The notes under the pieces: model-generated
What the model saw: only the letters and a program-made list of their open reading frames with translations
What the model was told of the DNA's origin: nothing
Databases searched by the model: none
Shown here: piece after piece, positions 1 to 7,804 of the stretch
Layout of the letters: the number at the start of each line of letters is the position of its first letter
Numbering within the stretch: the first letter of the stretch is position 1
Assembly (NCBI GenBank): GCA_001776975.1
Contig: MFCS01000034.1
Location: 1-50,999, forward strand
DNA: 50,999 nucleotides
Reading direction: 5' to 3'
DNA from: Candidatus Daviesbacteria bacterium RIFCSPHIGHO2_01_FULL_41_45
Lineage (GTDB): Bacteria > Patescibacteriota > Microgenomatia > Daviesbacterales > UBA10151
Position numbers and translations under genes: made by a program

Positions 1-277
1 ACTCACCCTCTGGGGTCTTAGTCATTCTCTTTAATAAACAAACTGTCCCTACCTGATATAAATCCTTTTCCGAAGGATCATGAATCCGGGAGTTTTTTTG
101 AGTTACGAATACCACCAAACGAGAGTTTTCCCAGGCGATATCCAGGGCAGCTTTAGATTTAGATCTACCAGCTGAGATAGGCAAGGAGGTACCAGGGAAA
201 ATAACTGTCTCACGTAGCGGGCCAACCGGTAATTTCTCGGGAATTTTAATTGATTGGGTAGTGATATCTCCAAACAT
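1..277 (-). CDS. lon: Lon protease, N-terminal part (runs off the window)
   Basis: The frame encodes 92 residues and is still open at base 1. It matches the start of the Lon substrate-binding (LAN) domain: an LPVGPLRETVIFPG stretch, then ISAGRSKS, VFVTQKNS, and DLYQVGTVCLLKRM. These follow the family pattern 'LPvlPLRd.vvFPg...GR.kS..a...a' and 'dlyevGTva.i'. Lon is a cytoplasmic ATP-dependent AAA+ serine protease that removes misfolded proteins; the ATPase and protease domains lie outside the window. The ATG at 277 is preceded in frame by a stop codon. It sits directly after a CIRCE-like operator and 9 nt from a -10 hexamer, so the mRNA is probably leaderless. Family assignment is secure; only the first eighth or so of the protein is visible. 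Confidence 0.93.
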   Translation of the reverse strand, partial: MFGDITTQSIKIPEKLPVGPLRETVIFPGTSLPISAGRSKSKAALDIAWENSRLVVFVTQKNSRIHDPSEKDLYQVGTVCLLKRMTKTPEGE

Positions 278-278
278 A

Positions 279-305
279 TTAGCAATAATTTAACATGAGT
301 GCTAA
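279..305. promoter_or_regulatory. CIRCE-type operator (HrcA site) in front of lon
   Basis: Read on the minus strand, the left arm is TTAGCACTC, followed by a 9-nt spacer and TATTGCTAA. The CIRCE consensus is TTAGCACTC-N9-GAGTGCTAA, so one arm is perfect (9/9), the other matches 7/9, and the spacer length is exact. CIRCE is the known binding site of the heat-shock repressor HrcA. It lies between the -35 and the start codon of lon and covers the -10, where a repressor would block transcription. HrcA control of lon is inferred from this position. Confidence 0.85.
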
Positions 306-315
306 AAACTGTCAA
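287..315 (-). promoter_or_regulatory. Sigma-70-type promoter of lon
   Basis: On the minus strand a perfect -35 TTGACA (310-315) is followed by a 17-nt spacer and a -10 TAAATT (287-292). The -10 ends 9 nt before the lon ATG, so transcription should start about 2-3 nt from the start codon. The CIRCE-like operator overlaps both spacer and -10. Confidence 0.75.
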
Positions 316-324
316 TACTTCAAC

Positions 325-885
325 TTAATAATCTATTCCTGGCTTAGCTAGAAATCCTTTATCAAAAGGGTGCTTCAGAGAAACCATCTCTGTTGCCAGA
401 TCAGCAGCTTTAATAATTTTCGGATGGGCATGATGACCAGTCAAGACCAAGTCTACATCTTTTGGCTTATCTTTAATCAACTTTAAAACTTGCTGTAAGC
501 TTACCATCTTTCCGGCAACCGCTCCTACTACCTCATCAGCGATCACAACATCCCATTTGCCAGAGATAGTTTCACTATATAAAATATCAAAAGTCTCCTC
601 GGCGGCTTTTTGGTGCTCCTGCAAAGGGAGCTTGTCGTTCAAGAACTTCACAAATCCTTTGCCTCCTTGAATCAACTTAACAAAAGGTTTGAGTTTTTTA
701 ACCCCCTCTAATTCACCGGTAAACCAAATCTTGCCAAACTGGATAATTAAAACCCTTTTTTTGTACCCTGCTGCTCGGAGGACTAATCCTAAAGCAGCGG
801 TAGTTTTTCCCTTACCTTCGCCAGTATAAACAATAACCAGACCTTTTTTTGTCTCTTTAAATTTAAAATTACCTTGCTTTGTCAC
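325..885 (-). CDS. cobO: Corrinoid adenosyltransferase (CobO/BtuR/CobA family)
   Basis: This 186-aa cytoplasmic enzyme transfers the 5'-deoxyadenosyl group of ATP to reduced corrinoids, making adenosylcobalamin. The family's unusual P-loop GEGKGKTTAALG is at about residues 22-33, followed by RVLIIQFGK, then VVIADEVVGA and VDLVLTGHHAHP, all in the order seen in CobO/BtuR proteins of the usual size (about 180-200 aa). The start is GTG; no earlier in-frame ATG exists and no clear Shine-Dalgarno site is seen. It lies 30 nt downstream of the B12-dependent ribonucleotide reductase gene. That arrangement suggests it supplies that enzyme's cofactor from salvaged corrinoid. Confidence 0.9.
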   Translation of the reverse strand: MTKQGNFKFKETKKGLVIVYTGEGKGKTTAALGLVLRAAGYKKRVLIIQFGKIWFTGELEGVKKLKPFVKLIQGGKGFVKFLNDKLPLQEHQKAAEETFDILYSETISGKWDVVIADEVVGAVAGKMVSLQQVLKLIKDKPKDVDLVLTGHHAHPKIIKAADLATEMVSLKHPFDKGFLAKPGIDY

Positions 886-915
886 TTGAGGGGATTTTAA
901 AACAGTGTGCGTGAA

Positions 916-3393
916 TTAGCAAGCTGAATATCCACAGCTGTGACATTTTTTGCAACCCTCTTCAAATACTAAAGCTGGGTCGCCACACTCTGGGCAAAGA
1001 TCAGCACCAGCTAAGAGAGGTACCTGCTCTCTCTTGGACTCCGCCTGATTACCCAAAATCACTGATTGTTCAAGTAAATTACCCTGAAGTAAACTATTTC
1101 CATTGGTTAACTTTAAGGAGTGCCCATTACTCGTAGGGATCTCGAGTGGAAGTTGGGAGGTTGCTTGCGATTGTTGAGCAGCAGAGGTTGCTAAATCCTC
1201 CGCTAACACCTTGGCAATGGCATCTCCTAGACTCATGACCCGGTCTTTGCCAAAACCAATTTGAGATGACCCACCAATTCCTCGTAGCTGAGATACCATC
1301 TTCTGAGCTGCAATCTTGGGGTCAGGAGCCACCTTTAAAGCAATTGATGCCAACCTACCAATCGCCTCTGCATCAGCCATAACGTGCATACCACCCTTAC
1401 CAACGGTTACAAACAACTCCCTGGGGTTATTTTCAGCATCTTTATTAATGGTAATATATGCTTTACCTACCGGAGTTAAAACTTCATAAGTTGTGCCATG
1501 TAAAACCGTTGGTCGGGTGTAAATCACTGAAGTCTTTTTCTCCTCTTTTTTCGGATCTATTCTTTCTAAAACTCCCTGCCTAGAACCATCTCTCATATAG
1601 GTTACCCCTTTAAGTCCCATATCATAAGCCGCCATATATAAAGTTTGCACATCCTCCACTTTGTGGGAATTTGGAGCGTTTACTGTTTTAGAGATTGACG
1701 AATCAATATATTCTTGAGCTACAGCCTGAACTTTAACATGCTCCAATGGAGTCAGGTCATTAGCTGAGACAAAATATTCTGGTTTTTCAGCCTGAGGATT
1801 TTCTTTAAGCCAAGTTGCATACAATGGATGGTAGACATTATCCTCTCTCCACCCTCTATTCCCTTCATCTCTCCACTTCATTTTATAACTAAACTCATAA
1901 ACTGGCTCTACCCCCGAGCTGGCTCCAGCCACAGTTGAGGTTGTTCCAGTCGGAGCTATGGTTAATAAAACAGCATTCCTAATGCCACCGACAGTGATTT
2001 TATCCTGTAAGTATTGCGGTAGGTTTTTAATGTGATAACCCTGTAAATATTTTTCTTTATCGAACTTAGGAAAAGCACCTTTTTCTGAAGCTAAATCAGC
2101 GGATGCTTCATAGGCATTATTCCGTAAGGTATCAAAAATACGCCTTAAGATTGGCAACGATTCCTCTGACCCGTAGCGAATCTTCATTTTAATTAAAGCA
2201 TCTGCTAATCCCATGATCCCCAAACCAGTCCTGCGGATCTCTTTAGCACATTTTTCATTTTCTGGGAAAAAGTAGTAAGTTTGATCAATGACATTATCCA
2301 ACATCCTCATTGCAACTCGAACATCGGCACCAAAATTCTCATAGTCAAACCCGCCATTTTTGACATACGCTGATAAATTCATCGCCCCTAAATTACAAAC
2401 TGCCCATGGTCCTAAAGGCTGTTCACCACAAGGATTAGTAGCAGCTAACTTTTCGAAATACCAGGTATTGGACCGCTTGTTGGATCTTTCTAAAAAATGA
2501 AGTCCCGGCTCAGCTGATCTCCAAGCAGCCTGACAGATTAAATCCCACAGATATTTGGCCTTCACCGTATTATAGATTTTGGTTTTCTTACCGAGTGCCA
2601 ACCATTCATCAATTTCGCCGTTCCAAAGACGATCATAATCAGGATCATCTAGATCGGGATAAATTAACCGCCAATCAGCATCAGATTTAACCGCCTCCAT
2701 GAATTTATCGGAAACACAAACGGAGAGATTGGCTCCACTAATTTTACTTAAATCCTGTTTAACGGTAATAAACTCCTCTATATCTGGATGCCAATCGTGA
2801 AGCATTAACATAGTAGCTCCTCTTCTGGAACCACCTTGCTGAACTACATCGTGTGTGGCATAAGAAAATAATCCTGCCCAAGTAACTGGCCCAGAAGACA
2901 CTCCATTAACTTTTTTAACCCGCGCTCCCCGAGGACGAAGAGAAGATAAGTTTAACCCAACACCACCCGATCGGGATTGAATCTCAACCAACTGTTTTAA
3001 GGAGTCTAATATCCCATTCCTGGAATCTTTTGGAGAAGGAATAACAAAACAGTTAAAATAAGTTACTTGATAGCCAGTTCCAGCTCCAGATAAAATTCTA
3101 CCTCCTGGAACAAATTTAAAATCCTTCATGACTTGGTAAAAGGATCGTTCCCATTTTTGTCTAACAGATTTCTCCTCTGCTTGAGAGATACCCCAAGCTA
3201 CCCGCTTCCACATATCTTCGGGATTATTTTCTAACAAACTTCCATCCTCAGACTTTAGGGCATAGCGATCTAGGAATACTTTTTTACGCAGTCCATCCAT
3301 CTCAGTTTGAGAATCGTCAACCACTACTGATATATCTGCCGTAAAGGAATGAACTATCTCCGATTTTTGATTTTTATCTTTTATAGTTTTCAT
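916..3393 (-). CDS. nrdJ: Adenosylcobalamin-dependent (class II) ribonucleotide reductase
   Basis: This 825-aa enzyme reduces ribonucleotides to deoxyribonucleotides using a radical made from adenosylcobalamin. The catalytic barrel carries RSGGVGLNLSSLRP, QQGGSRRGATM and the NPCGEQPLGPWAVCNLG active-site region. A TSCPD-like segment follows at about residues 650-710 (VTVGKGGMHVMADAEA). The C-terminus is a redox tail, CPECGDPALVFEEGCKKC, ending in CGYSAC. No ATP-cone is visible at the N-terminus, so allosteric activity control may be missing; a free-standing ATP-cone protein lies at 6803-7072. The gene begins 3 nt after nrdR and is followed by cobO, so the three appear to form one operon (regulator, enzyme, cofactor maker). 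NrdR control is expected from the boxes upstream of nrdR. Confidence 0.95.
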   Translation of the reverse strand: MKTIKDKNQKSEIVHSFTADISVVVDDSQTEMDGLRKKVFLDRYALKSEDGSLLENNPEDMWKRVAWGISQAEEKSVRQKWERSFYQVMKDFKFVPGGRILSGAGTGYQVTYFNCFVIPSPKDSRNGILDSLKQLVEIQSRSGGVGLNLSSLRPRGARVKKVNGVSSGPVTWAGLFSYATHDVVQQGGSRRGATMLMLHDWHPDIEEFITVKQDLSKISGANLSVCVSDKFMEAVKSDADWRLIYPDLDDPDYDRLWNGEIDEWLALGKKTKIYNTVKAKYLWDLICQAAWRSAEPGLHFLERSNKRSNTWYFEKLAATNPCGEQPLGPWAVCNLGAMNLSAYVKNGGFDYENFGADVRVAMRMLDNVIDQTYYFFPENEKCAKEIRRTGLGIMGLADALIKMKIRYGSEESLPILRRIFDTLRNNAYEASADLASEKGAFPKFDKEKYLQGYHIKNLPQYLQDKITVGGIRNAVLLTIAPTGTTSTVAGASSGVEPVYEFSYKMKWRDEGNRGWREDNVYHPLYATWLKENPQAEKPEYFVSANDLTPLEHVKVQAVAQEYIDSSISKTVNAPNSHKVEDVQTLYMAAYDMGLKGVTYMRDGSRQGVLERIDPKKEEKKTSVIYTRPTVLHGTTYEVLTPVGKAYITINKDAENNPRELFVTVGKGGMHVMADAEAIGRLASIALKVAPDPKIAAQKMVSQLRGIGGSSQIGFGKDRVMSLGDAIAKVLAEDLATSAAQQSQATSQLPLEIPTSNGHSLKLTNGNSLLQGNLLEQSVILGNQAESKREQVPLLAGADLCPECGDPALVFEEGCKKCHSCGYSAC

Positions 3394-3396
3394 TAG

Positions 3397-3846
3397 TTAT
3401 ATCTTAGCAATGGTTGTTAGCTCTTTAGCAAAATCGTTAACTGACTCAAATTGCCTATAGACACTCACAAATCGTAGATAGGCCACCGCATCAATTTTTT
3501 TAAGTTCCAATAAAACCATCTGACCAATAAACTTGGAGGGAATCTCCTTATTCCCCCGCCTCCTTAGTCTTCGTTCAATCCTTTCAACAACCGAATCTAC
3601 TCTATCAAACGCCGGCCGTTTCTGCAGTGCCTTTTCTACCCCAAGTCTTAATTTATCCCGGTTAAATGTTTCGTGCCTACCATCCCGTTTAATGACCACA
3701 AAATCCAGCTCAGCTAACTTCTCATAGGTGGTAAATCGCTTCGCACACTTTAAACACTCCCGACGACGCCTGATATCCCCAATTCCTTTTACCAGTCGCT
3801 TATCAACTACTCTATTACTAAAACTAGCGCAATAAGGACATTTCAT
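3397..3846 (-). CDS. nrdR: Transcriptional repressor NrdR
   Basis: This 149-aa protein represses ribonucleotide reductase genes in response to ATP/dATP. The N-terminal zinc ribbon uses CPYC (residues 3-6) and CLKC (about 32-35) with the RRRREC segment between them. It is followed by an ATP-cone (VIKRDGRHETFNRDKLRLGV to AYLRFVSVYRQF), the invariant NrdR layout and length. I chose the ATG at 3846 (MKCPYC) over an in-frame TTG two codons earlier because the family begins MKCP. A NrdR-box-like site starts directly upstream of this ATG. It is the first gene of nrdR-nrdJ-cobO. Confidence 0.96.
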   Translation of the reverse strand: MKCPYCASFSNRVVDKRLVKGIGDIRRRRECLKCAKRFTTYEKLAELDFVVIKRDGRHETFNRDKLRLGVEKALQKRPAFDRVDSVVERIERRLRRRGNKEIPSKFIGQMVLLELKKIDAVAYLRFVSVYRQFESVNDFAKELTTIAKI

Positions 3847-3862
3847 ACACAATATACTGTAT
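3847..3862. promoter_or_regulatory. NrdR box 1 (proximal)
   Basis: The plus-strand sequence ACACAATATACTGTAT matches the known NrdR box ACACWATATWTWGTGT at 14 of 16 positions. It abuts the nrdR ATG and could block transcript start or elongation. It indicates that the nrdR-nrdJ-cobO operon is autoregulated. Confidence 0.7.
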
Positions 3863-3922
3863 ACCCTATCTAAAAACTCTTAATGTATCTACACTACCAC
3901 AAGTTCTACTTGGGGTGTCAAT

Positions 3923-3938
3923 ATACAATATGTAGTGT
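3923..3938. promoter_or_regulatory. NrdR box 2 (distal)
   Basis: ATACAATATGTAGTGT matches the NrdR box at 14 of 16 positions. It overlaps the last base of the upstream cyclophilin gene and lies next to a TTGACA -35-like hexamer (3916-3921, minus strand). Paired boxes are typical of NrdR-controlled promoters, although the 76-bp start-to-start spacing is wider than in best-known cases. I could not pick a convincing -10 for the TTGACA. Confidence 0.65.
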
Positions 3939-4594
3939 TATTGATTGGTAATTGTTGCCTGAACTATCTTATCCCCAACAGCTATTTGATCCACTACCTC
4001 CATACCACGAATAACTTTCCCAAAAATAGTGTAGTTGGGTGGCAAGCTCCCAACATCAGCCAGCATAATAAAAAACTGCGAACCATTAGTGTTGGGTCCA
4101 GAGTTAGCCATAGCCACAATTCCCCGATCATAACTCTTAGTAACCGGTTCATCTTCGAATTTATAACCCGGTCCACCTGTCCCATTTCCCAGAGGATCTC
4201 CTCCTTGGATCACAAATCCCCTTTCTACCCGATGAAAAGTTAAGCCATTATAAAAACCTTCCAGGGTTAAAAATATAAAATTTGAGGCAGCTTTTGTGGC
4301 TTCAGGATATAATTCAAACTCAATTACGCCTTTCTCGGTCGACAATATTATTTTTTTACTCTTTAAATCTTCTGGTGGGTAAACCCCCGGGAATTGCGTA
4401 TAAGCTTTCTTTTGTTGTGTCATCTGTGGTGGTTGATTTTGTTCAACTGTTTTAAAGTTAAGTTGAGCTGGGGTGGGAGTGGGGGTAATTTTAACATCTG
4501 TATTAGTGTCCTTATTAAATTGAGTTGTAAGCGCTGCAGCCAACCCTGCTACAACCAGTATAACAACAATAATCGTTACATGCTTTGCTGTCAC
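3938..4594 (-). CDS. Membrane-anchored cyclophilin-type peptidyl-prolyl isomerase
   Basis: This 218-aa protein has one N-terminal transmembrane helix (about residues 6-24) and a Pro/Thr/Gln-rich linker to about residue 70. A complete cyclophilin domain follows, with FHRVERGFVIQGGDP, GIVAMANSGPNTNGSQFFI and YTIFGKVIRGMEVVD carrying the usual Arg, Phe and Gln active-site residues. It should speed prolyl isomerisation during folding of exported proteins outside the membrane. The start is GTG; a TATATT hexamer (4603-4608) ends 8 nt before it, consistent with a near-leaderless mRNA. It lies upstream of nrdR, which has its own control region overlapping this gene's end. Confidence 0.9.
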   Translation of the reverse strand: MTAKHVTIIVVILVVAGLAAALTTQFNKDTNTDVKITPTPTPAQLNFKTVEQNQPPQMTQQKKAYTQFPGVYPPEDLKSKKIILSTEKGVIEFELYPEATKAASNFIFLTLEGFYNGLTFHRVERGFVIQGGDPLGNGTGGPGYKFEDEPVTKSYDRGIVAMANSGPNTNGSQFFIMLADVGSLPPNYTIFGKVIRGMEVVDQIAVGDKIVQATITNQ

Positions 4595-4651
4595 AAGTTG
4601 TAAATATATAGCATCTTTTTTAATATTTGACTAGGGGTGTAAAATACACTT

Positions 4652-4891
4652 ATGTCCCCAGAGAAAGGGCGCGTTTATTATTCTCCAATGGAACAGTTTT
4701 TTTTAAGCCGACTAGGCCTATTATTAGGTCATCAAAGAAGCAGTCAAGATCTAGCAGCTCTTGCTCCCTGGAGAAGAACTTTAATAGGAAAGGCCATTTA
4801 TTCAACCTACCGCGATTTAGTAGATCTGGGGCTGGCCACAGAGGCTGAAGAAAAACTGCAATCTTACATCAGGCCAGAGAGAAAGTCTTAA
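4652..4891 (+). CDS. Small hypothetical protein
   Basis: A 79-aa protein I do not recognise. It is soluble and helical in appearance, with many Arg/Lys and Leu residues (LSRLGLLLGHQRSS, WRRTLIGKAIYSTYRDL, EAEEKLQSY) and no signal or membrane segment. A TAAAAT -10 hexamer (4640-4645) ends exactly 6 nt before the ATG, the spacing seen at other leaderless genes here, which supports it being expressed. It is divergent from the cyclophilin gene and convergent with the beta-helix gene (1-nt gap). Confidence 0.6.
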   Translation: MSPEKGRVYYSPMEQFFLSRLGLLLGHQRSSQDLAALAPWRRTLIGKAIYSTYRDLVDLGLATEAEEKLQSYIRPERKS

Positions 4892-4892
4892 C

Positions 4893-6020
4893 TTAGTATC
4901 TACCCATTCTTCTGCCACTCTTTGGTATCTTGGTTAATAACTCCGGGATCTCAATTATAAACTGGAGTTCTTTATTCATAAACTTCTCCTTTAAAATAAC
5001 CTCTTTATCGATGCTAAACCAATAATTTGGACCAAAAATTAATTTTCCGACACAGTTACCTGAATGACTCATCTTAACTGTACCTCTAATCTGGTTATTG
5101 GAAAATTTCAGCTTACTATCACAAGGAATCTCTATTAGGCTATTTCCTCCAAAGTTATTAAAATCAACCTCTCCTCCTCTTTGCTCACTACCTGTGACAA
5201 CTTTAATTGCCGGCTGGAATAAGAGTTCAAAATCGTTGTGAGATATTTGCGGGTTTCCAACAACTTGAGGGTCCAAAAGTATGGCCGATCCACCTGGTGA
5301 TGGCTGAAAGAAGATATTATCGGTAATCTTTGGGCTAGCACCAATAATAAAAATATGATCCCTCAAGGAAGATCTAAAAACATTGTTGATAATAGTAGGG
5401 TTTTTATATTCAATGCAAACGGCACACTCGGCGATATCAGTAAAAACACTATCCCTAACCGTCACCTCTGTTCCAATCAACATCCTGCGGTAATGGGATA
5501 ATTCCCAATAAGATAATACCCCGGATTCAACCGAGAAGATATTAAAATCATAGGGACTATGCGGAGAAGCAGCAGAATATAGCCTGATCGGCTGTTGAGG
5601 AGTCCCTATACCATAAACCCTGCTTAGTCTAATTTGGATCTTTTGACCCTCATCCCAAAACAACTCTCCGTTTCTCACTCCAAACCAATCCTCACCAGTA
5701 TTTAATCCAGAGCGAAAAGCCCACGGTAGAAAATGCAAATTTGATTTATCAGAATCCCGAGCCACCCTGATATGAGTACCTGGATCAATGGTAACGGTAG
5801 TCCCGGGCAAGGCCCAAATATCACCAATGACATTAACCTCTCCACCCCACCTCTCATTTTGGACAATTATTCCGTATTTTTGGCTATTGATAACTCTAAC
5901 AGTAGGCAAAACTTGGGGCAATAAATAGGCTACCATGAACCATAAAGCTAATAATGCCGAAAGTATCAAAATGAGTTTTAAAAACCAATGTACTCCGCGT
6001 AAATATTTGGATCTAGACAT
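4893..6020 (-). CDS. Membrane-anchored right-handed beta-helix protein
   Basis: This 375-aa protein has an N-terminal transmembrane anchor (about residues 14-36) and an external region. About residues 140-330 show the repeated short-strand pattern of parallel beta-helix (NosD/pectate-lyase-like) proteins: VTVRDSVFTDIAECAVCIEYKNP, PTIINNVFRSSLRDHI, PKITDNIFFQPSPGG, PQISHNDFEL, with Asn/Ile ladders. Such folds bind or cleave polysaccharides or form surface structures; I see no clear catalytic triad, so no activity is assigned. A TGT-TACAAT element lies 15 nt upstream of the ATG on the minus strand. Confidence 0.75.
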   Translation of the reverse strand: MSRSKYLRGVHWFLKLILILSALLALWFMVAYLLPQVLPTVRVINSQKYGIIVQNERWGGEVNVIGDIWALPGTTVTIDPGTHIRVARDSDKSNLHFLPWAFRSGLNTGEDWFGVRNGELFWDEGQKIQIRLSRVYGIGTPQQPIRLYSAASPHSPYDFNIFSVESGVLSYWELSHYRRMLIGTEVTVRDSVFTDIAECAVCIEYKNPTIINNVFRSSLRDHIFIIGASPKITDNIFFQPSPGGSAILLDPQVVGNPQISHNDFELLFQPAIKVVTGSEQRGGEVDFNNFGGNSLIEIPCDSKLKFSNNQIRGTVKMSHSGNCVGKLIFGPNYWFSIDKEVILKEKFMNKELQFIIEIPELLTKIPKSGRRMGRY

Positions 6021-6049
6021 ACAGCCCTAAACAAGATTGTAACACTCCC

Positions 6050-6078
6050 TTCACACAAATTCAGTAACATGCTATTCT
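6050..6078 (+). promoter_or_regulatory. Leaderless promoter of the L,D-transpeptidase gene
   Basis: TTCACA (-35), a 17-nt spacer ending in TGC (extended -10), and TATTCT (6073-6078). Six bases separate the -10 from the ATG at 6085, so the transcript should begin at or next to the start codon. Confidence 0.75.
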
Positions 6079-6084
6079 AAAAAT

Positions 6085-6789
6085 ATGTATAAGTTCCTGC
6101 CCATTGCACTTATCGTGGCGTTGGCAATTTCAGCCTATTTTTATCTCCCACTTAGAAGATATCTCGCTTACTCTTTGGGAATATCCGGTGATCCAACTGT
6201 TTCTTGCTGCAACGTTGATGAGATTTTATCTTCCAACGGTGAGTTTGATGAAGGGGCTGAGGTGGCAATCTTCAATGGAGCAAAAATTGATTATCCTAAA
6301 ACTTCTTTGGCCTTAGGAAATTATCTAAACTTGGGCGAAACTCAGGTACTGGGAACCACCACTACAGCAAGCGGGGAAGAAAAATGGATTGATGTATCAC
6401 TCTCAGAACAAAAACTCAGAGCCTGGGAGGGAAATAAGGTGGTGATGGAGTTTCCCATATCATCTGGTAAATGGTCTCCTACTCCTAGGGGCGACTTTAG
6501 AATTTGGTACAAAACTAGGTATCAAAAGATGGAGGGTGGATCAAAAGCTCTAGGAACATACTATAATCTACCAAACGTCCCCCACAATATGTTTTTCTAT
6601 TTAGGGTATGCTATCCACGGAGCCTATTGGCATAACAATTTTGGCCAACCGATGTCCCATGGTTGTGTTAACTCTCCATTATCCCAAGTAGCCCCTCTTT
6701 TTGATTGGACTGGACCTGTAGTTCCAGCAGGGACAAATGTGGTGAGGGCAGATGATTCCAATCCTGGCACCAGAGTCTTTGTTCACTAG
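6085..6789 (+). CDS. L,D-transpeptidase (YkuD domain), membrane-anchored
   Basis: This 234-aa protein has an N-terminal membrane helix (about residues 5-23) and a YkuD catalytic domain at about residues 100-222. It starts with WIDVSLSEQKLRAWEGNKVV and contains AIHGAYWHNNFGQPMSHGCVNSP, which supplies the His and the SHGC catalytic Cys. The family makes 3-3 cross-links in peptidoglycan or attaches proteins to it, acting outside the membrane. Transcription is from the promoter at 6050-6078. It ends with TAG, showing that amber is used as a stop in this genome. Confidence 0.93.
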   Translation: MYKFLPIALIVALAISAYFYLPLRRYLAYSLGISGDPTVSCCNVDEILSSNGEFDEGAEVAIFNGAKIDYPKTSLALGNYLNLGETQVLGTTTTASGEEKWIDVSLSEQKLRAWEGNKVVMEFPISSGKWSPTPRGDFRIWYKTRYQKMEGGSKALGTYYNLPNVPHNMFFYLGYAIHGAYWHNNFGQPMSHGCVNSPLSQVAPLFDWTGPVVPAGTNVVRADDSNPGTRVFVH

Positions 6790-6802
6790 AATATTCCTCC
6801 CA

Positions 6803-7072
6803 TTATGAGAGATCCCGGTGAGTTTGGTACATGAAAGCAGCTTCTTTATTTAAGTTCTCCAACTCATCTATTACCTGTCTAAAGACTTGAGAAGCAAGCA
6901 CCTCTCTTTTACCCTCCAGCCATTTTTTGATCTCTCTGGTGACTAAATTAGCAATTGATTCCGCTTCTTGGCCTAAAATACAGGCAGATAAACAGGCCGC
7001 GTAAACTGAGGCATAGACCTTACGCTCATCGAATGGTTGTAGATGTTTATGACGTTTAACTATCTGTATCAT
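6803..7072 (-). CDS. Free-standing ATP-cone-like protein
   Basis: This 89-aa protein begins MIQIVKRHKHLQPFDERKVY and ends KEAAFMYQTHRDLS. The layout matches an ATP-cone: 'vvKR.g...pFd..Kv..sv..A' at the N-terminus and a closing 'l...d..aa..y..' segment, as in NrdR and RNR N-termini. ATP-cones bind ATP/dATP and normally sit inside larger proteins; here it stands alone. I start it at 7072 because the longer reading frame would overlap the upstream CcdA-like gene (ends 7093) and has no similarity to the fold. Its partner is unknown; class II RNR, which lacks a visible cone, is one candidate by inference only. Confidence 0.75.
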   Translation of the reverse strand: MIQIVKRHKHLQPFDERKVYASVYAACLSACILGQEAESIANLVTREIKKWLEGKREVLASQVFRQVIDELENLNKEAAFMYQTHRDLS

Positions 7073-7092
7073 AATTTCCAGTCTTAGATAAA

Positions 7093-7800
7093 TTACAGTC
7101 TGATTGCTCCACCAGATATCAATATCAACAACCACCCTAATGAAACCAATAACAAGCCAATTATTAACCGCATCATTCCTCGAGACTCCTGTTTCCAAGA
7201 TTTAACGAAATGCAACTTAGTTCCACTAGATACAAGCAGCAATATTATCACTAACGGTAAAACGTAAACTAAATTATATGTGACCATCATTAACAGTCCT
7301 GTCCAGTTAAAATTGGCTGAAATAATGGTAATAATCGCCAAGTAAGATGCTCCTGTGCAGAATAACTGTCCACTTACCATAATTAAACTAGCAACGACCG
7401 CCCCAAAAATGGTAGTTATTTTGGAGATTTTATGCATCTGATGAGTAAGAGACTCTGGGATCACTAGTGAAAATCCCCTGCCATACCAAAAATAATCTTT
7501 GATCTCGACCAATCCAAGTAAAACAATAACTGTTCCCATAGTGACTGATATATATTTAGTTATCACCCAAGGGAGAAAGGAGAGAAAAGATAACAATCCT
7601 AGTCCTATTAAAAGTTGGGTGGTAAATATAGTAAAAATATATACTCCCCCTAGAACTAATAACTTTTGCTTGGATTTTTTTGATGCGAGTATTACCGAAA
7701 CCATCAAAACCAAGCCCCCGATAGAACAAGGATTTATTGCACCAATTATAGCTGACCCCGCTATTAAACCTAAGGTTGGTAAATTTATATCAAATCCCAT
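7093..7800 (-). CDS. CcdA/DsbD-type transmembrane thiol-disulfide carrier
   Basis: This 235-aa integral membrane protein has about six hydrophobic helices. The first helix carries INPCSIGG and the fourth SGQLFCTGAS, the two Cys placements that in CcdA/DsbD carry electrons from cytoplasmic thioredoxin to extracytoplasmic acceptors. Helix packing residues are Gly-rich as in CcdA. It starts 4 nt after an anchored protein with an HxH motif and several Cys (7805-8461), so the pair may form an external redox or metal-binding system. The exact substrate cannot be told from sequence. Confidence 0.82.
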   Translation of the reverse strand: MGFDINLPTLGLIAGSAIIGAINPCSIGGLVLMVSVILASKKSKQKLLVLGGVYIFTIFTTQLLIGLGLLSFLSFLPWVITKYISVTMGTVIVLLGLVEIKDYFWYGRGFSLVIPESLTHQMHKISKITTIFGAVVASLIMVSGQLFCTGASYLAIITIISANFNWTGLLMMVTYNLVYVLPLVIILLLVSSGTKLHFVKSWKQESRGMMRLIIGLLLVSLGWLLILISGGAIRL

Positions 7801-7804
7801 ACAC

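Noticed and set aside
103-315. Open frame of 70 codons on the minus strand at the window start
   Set aside because: It is a shifted-frame shadow of the lon N-terminus, which shows clear family similarity in its own frame.
3847-3937. Cobalamin riboswitch before the B12-dependent operon
   Set aside because: The gap is too short and has no B12-box-like sequence.
7073-7198. Longer start for the ATP-cone protein at 7198
   Set aside because: It would overlap the CcdA-like gene by about 100 nt and adds residues without similarity; the ATG at 7072 begins the domain.
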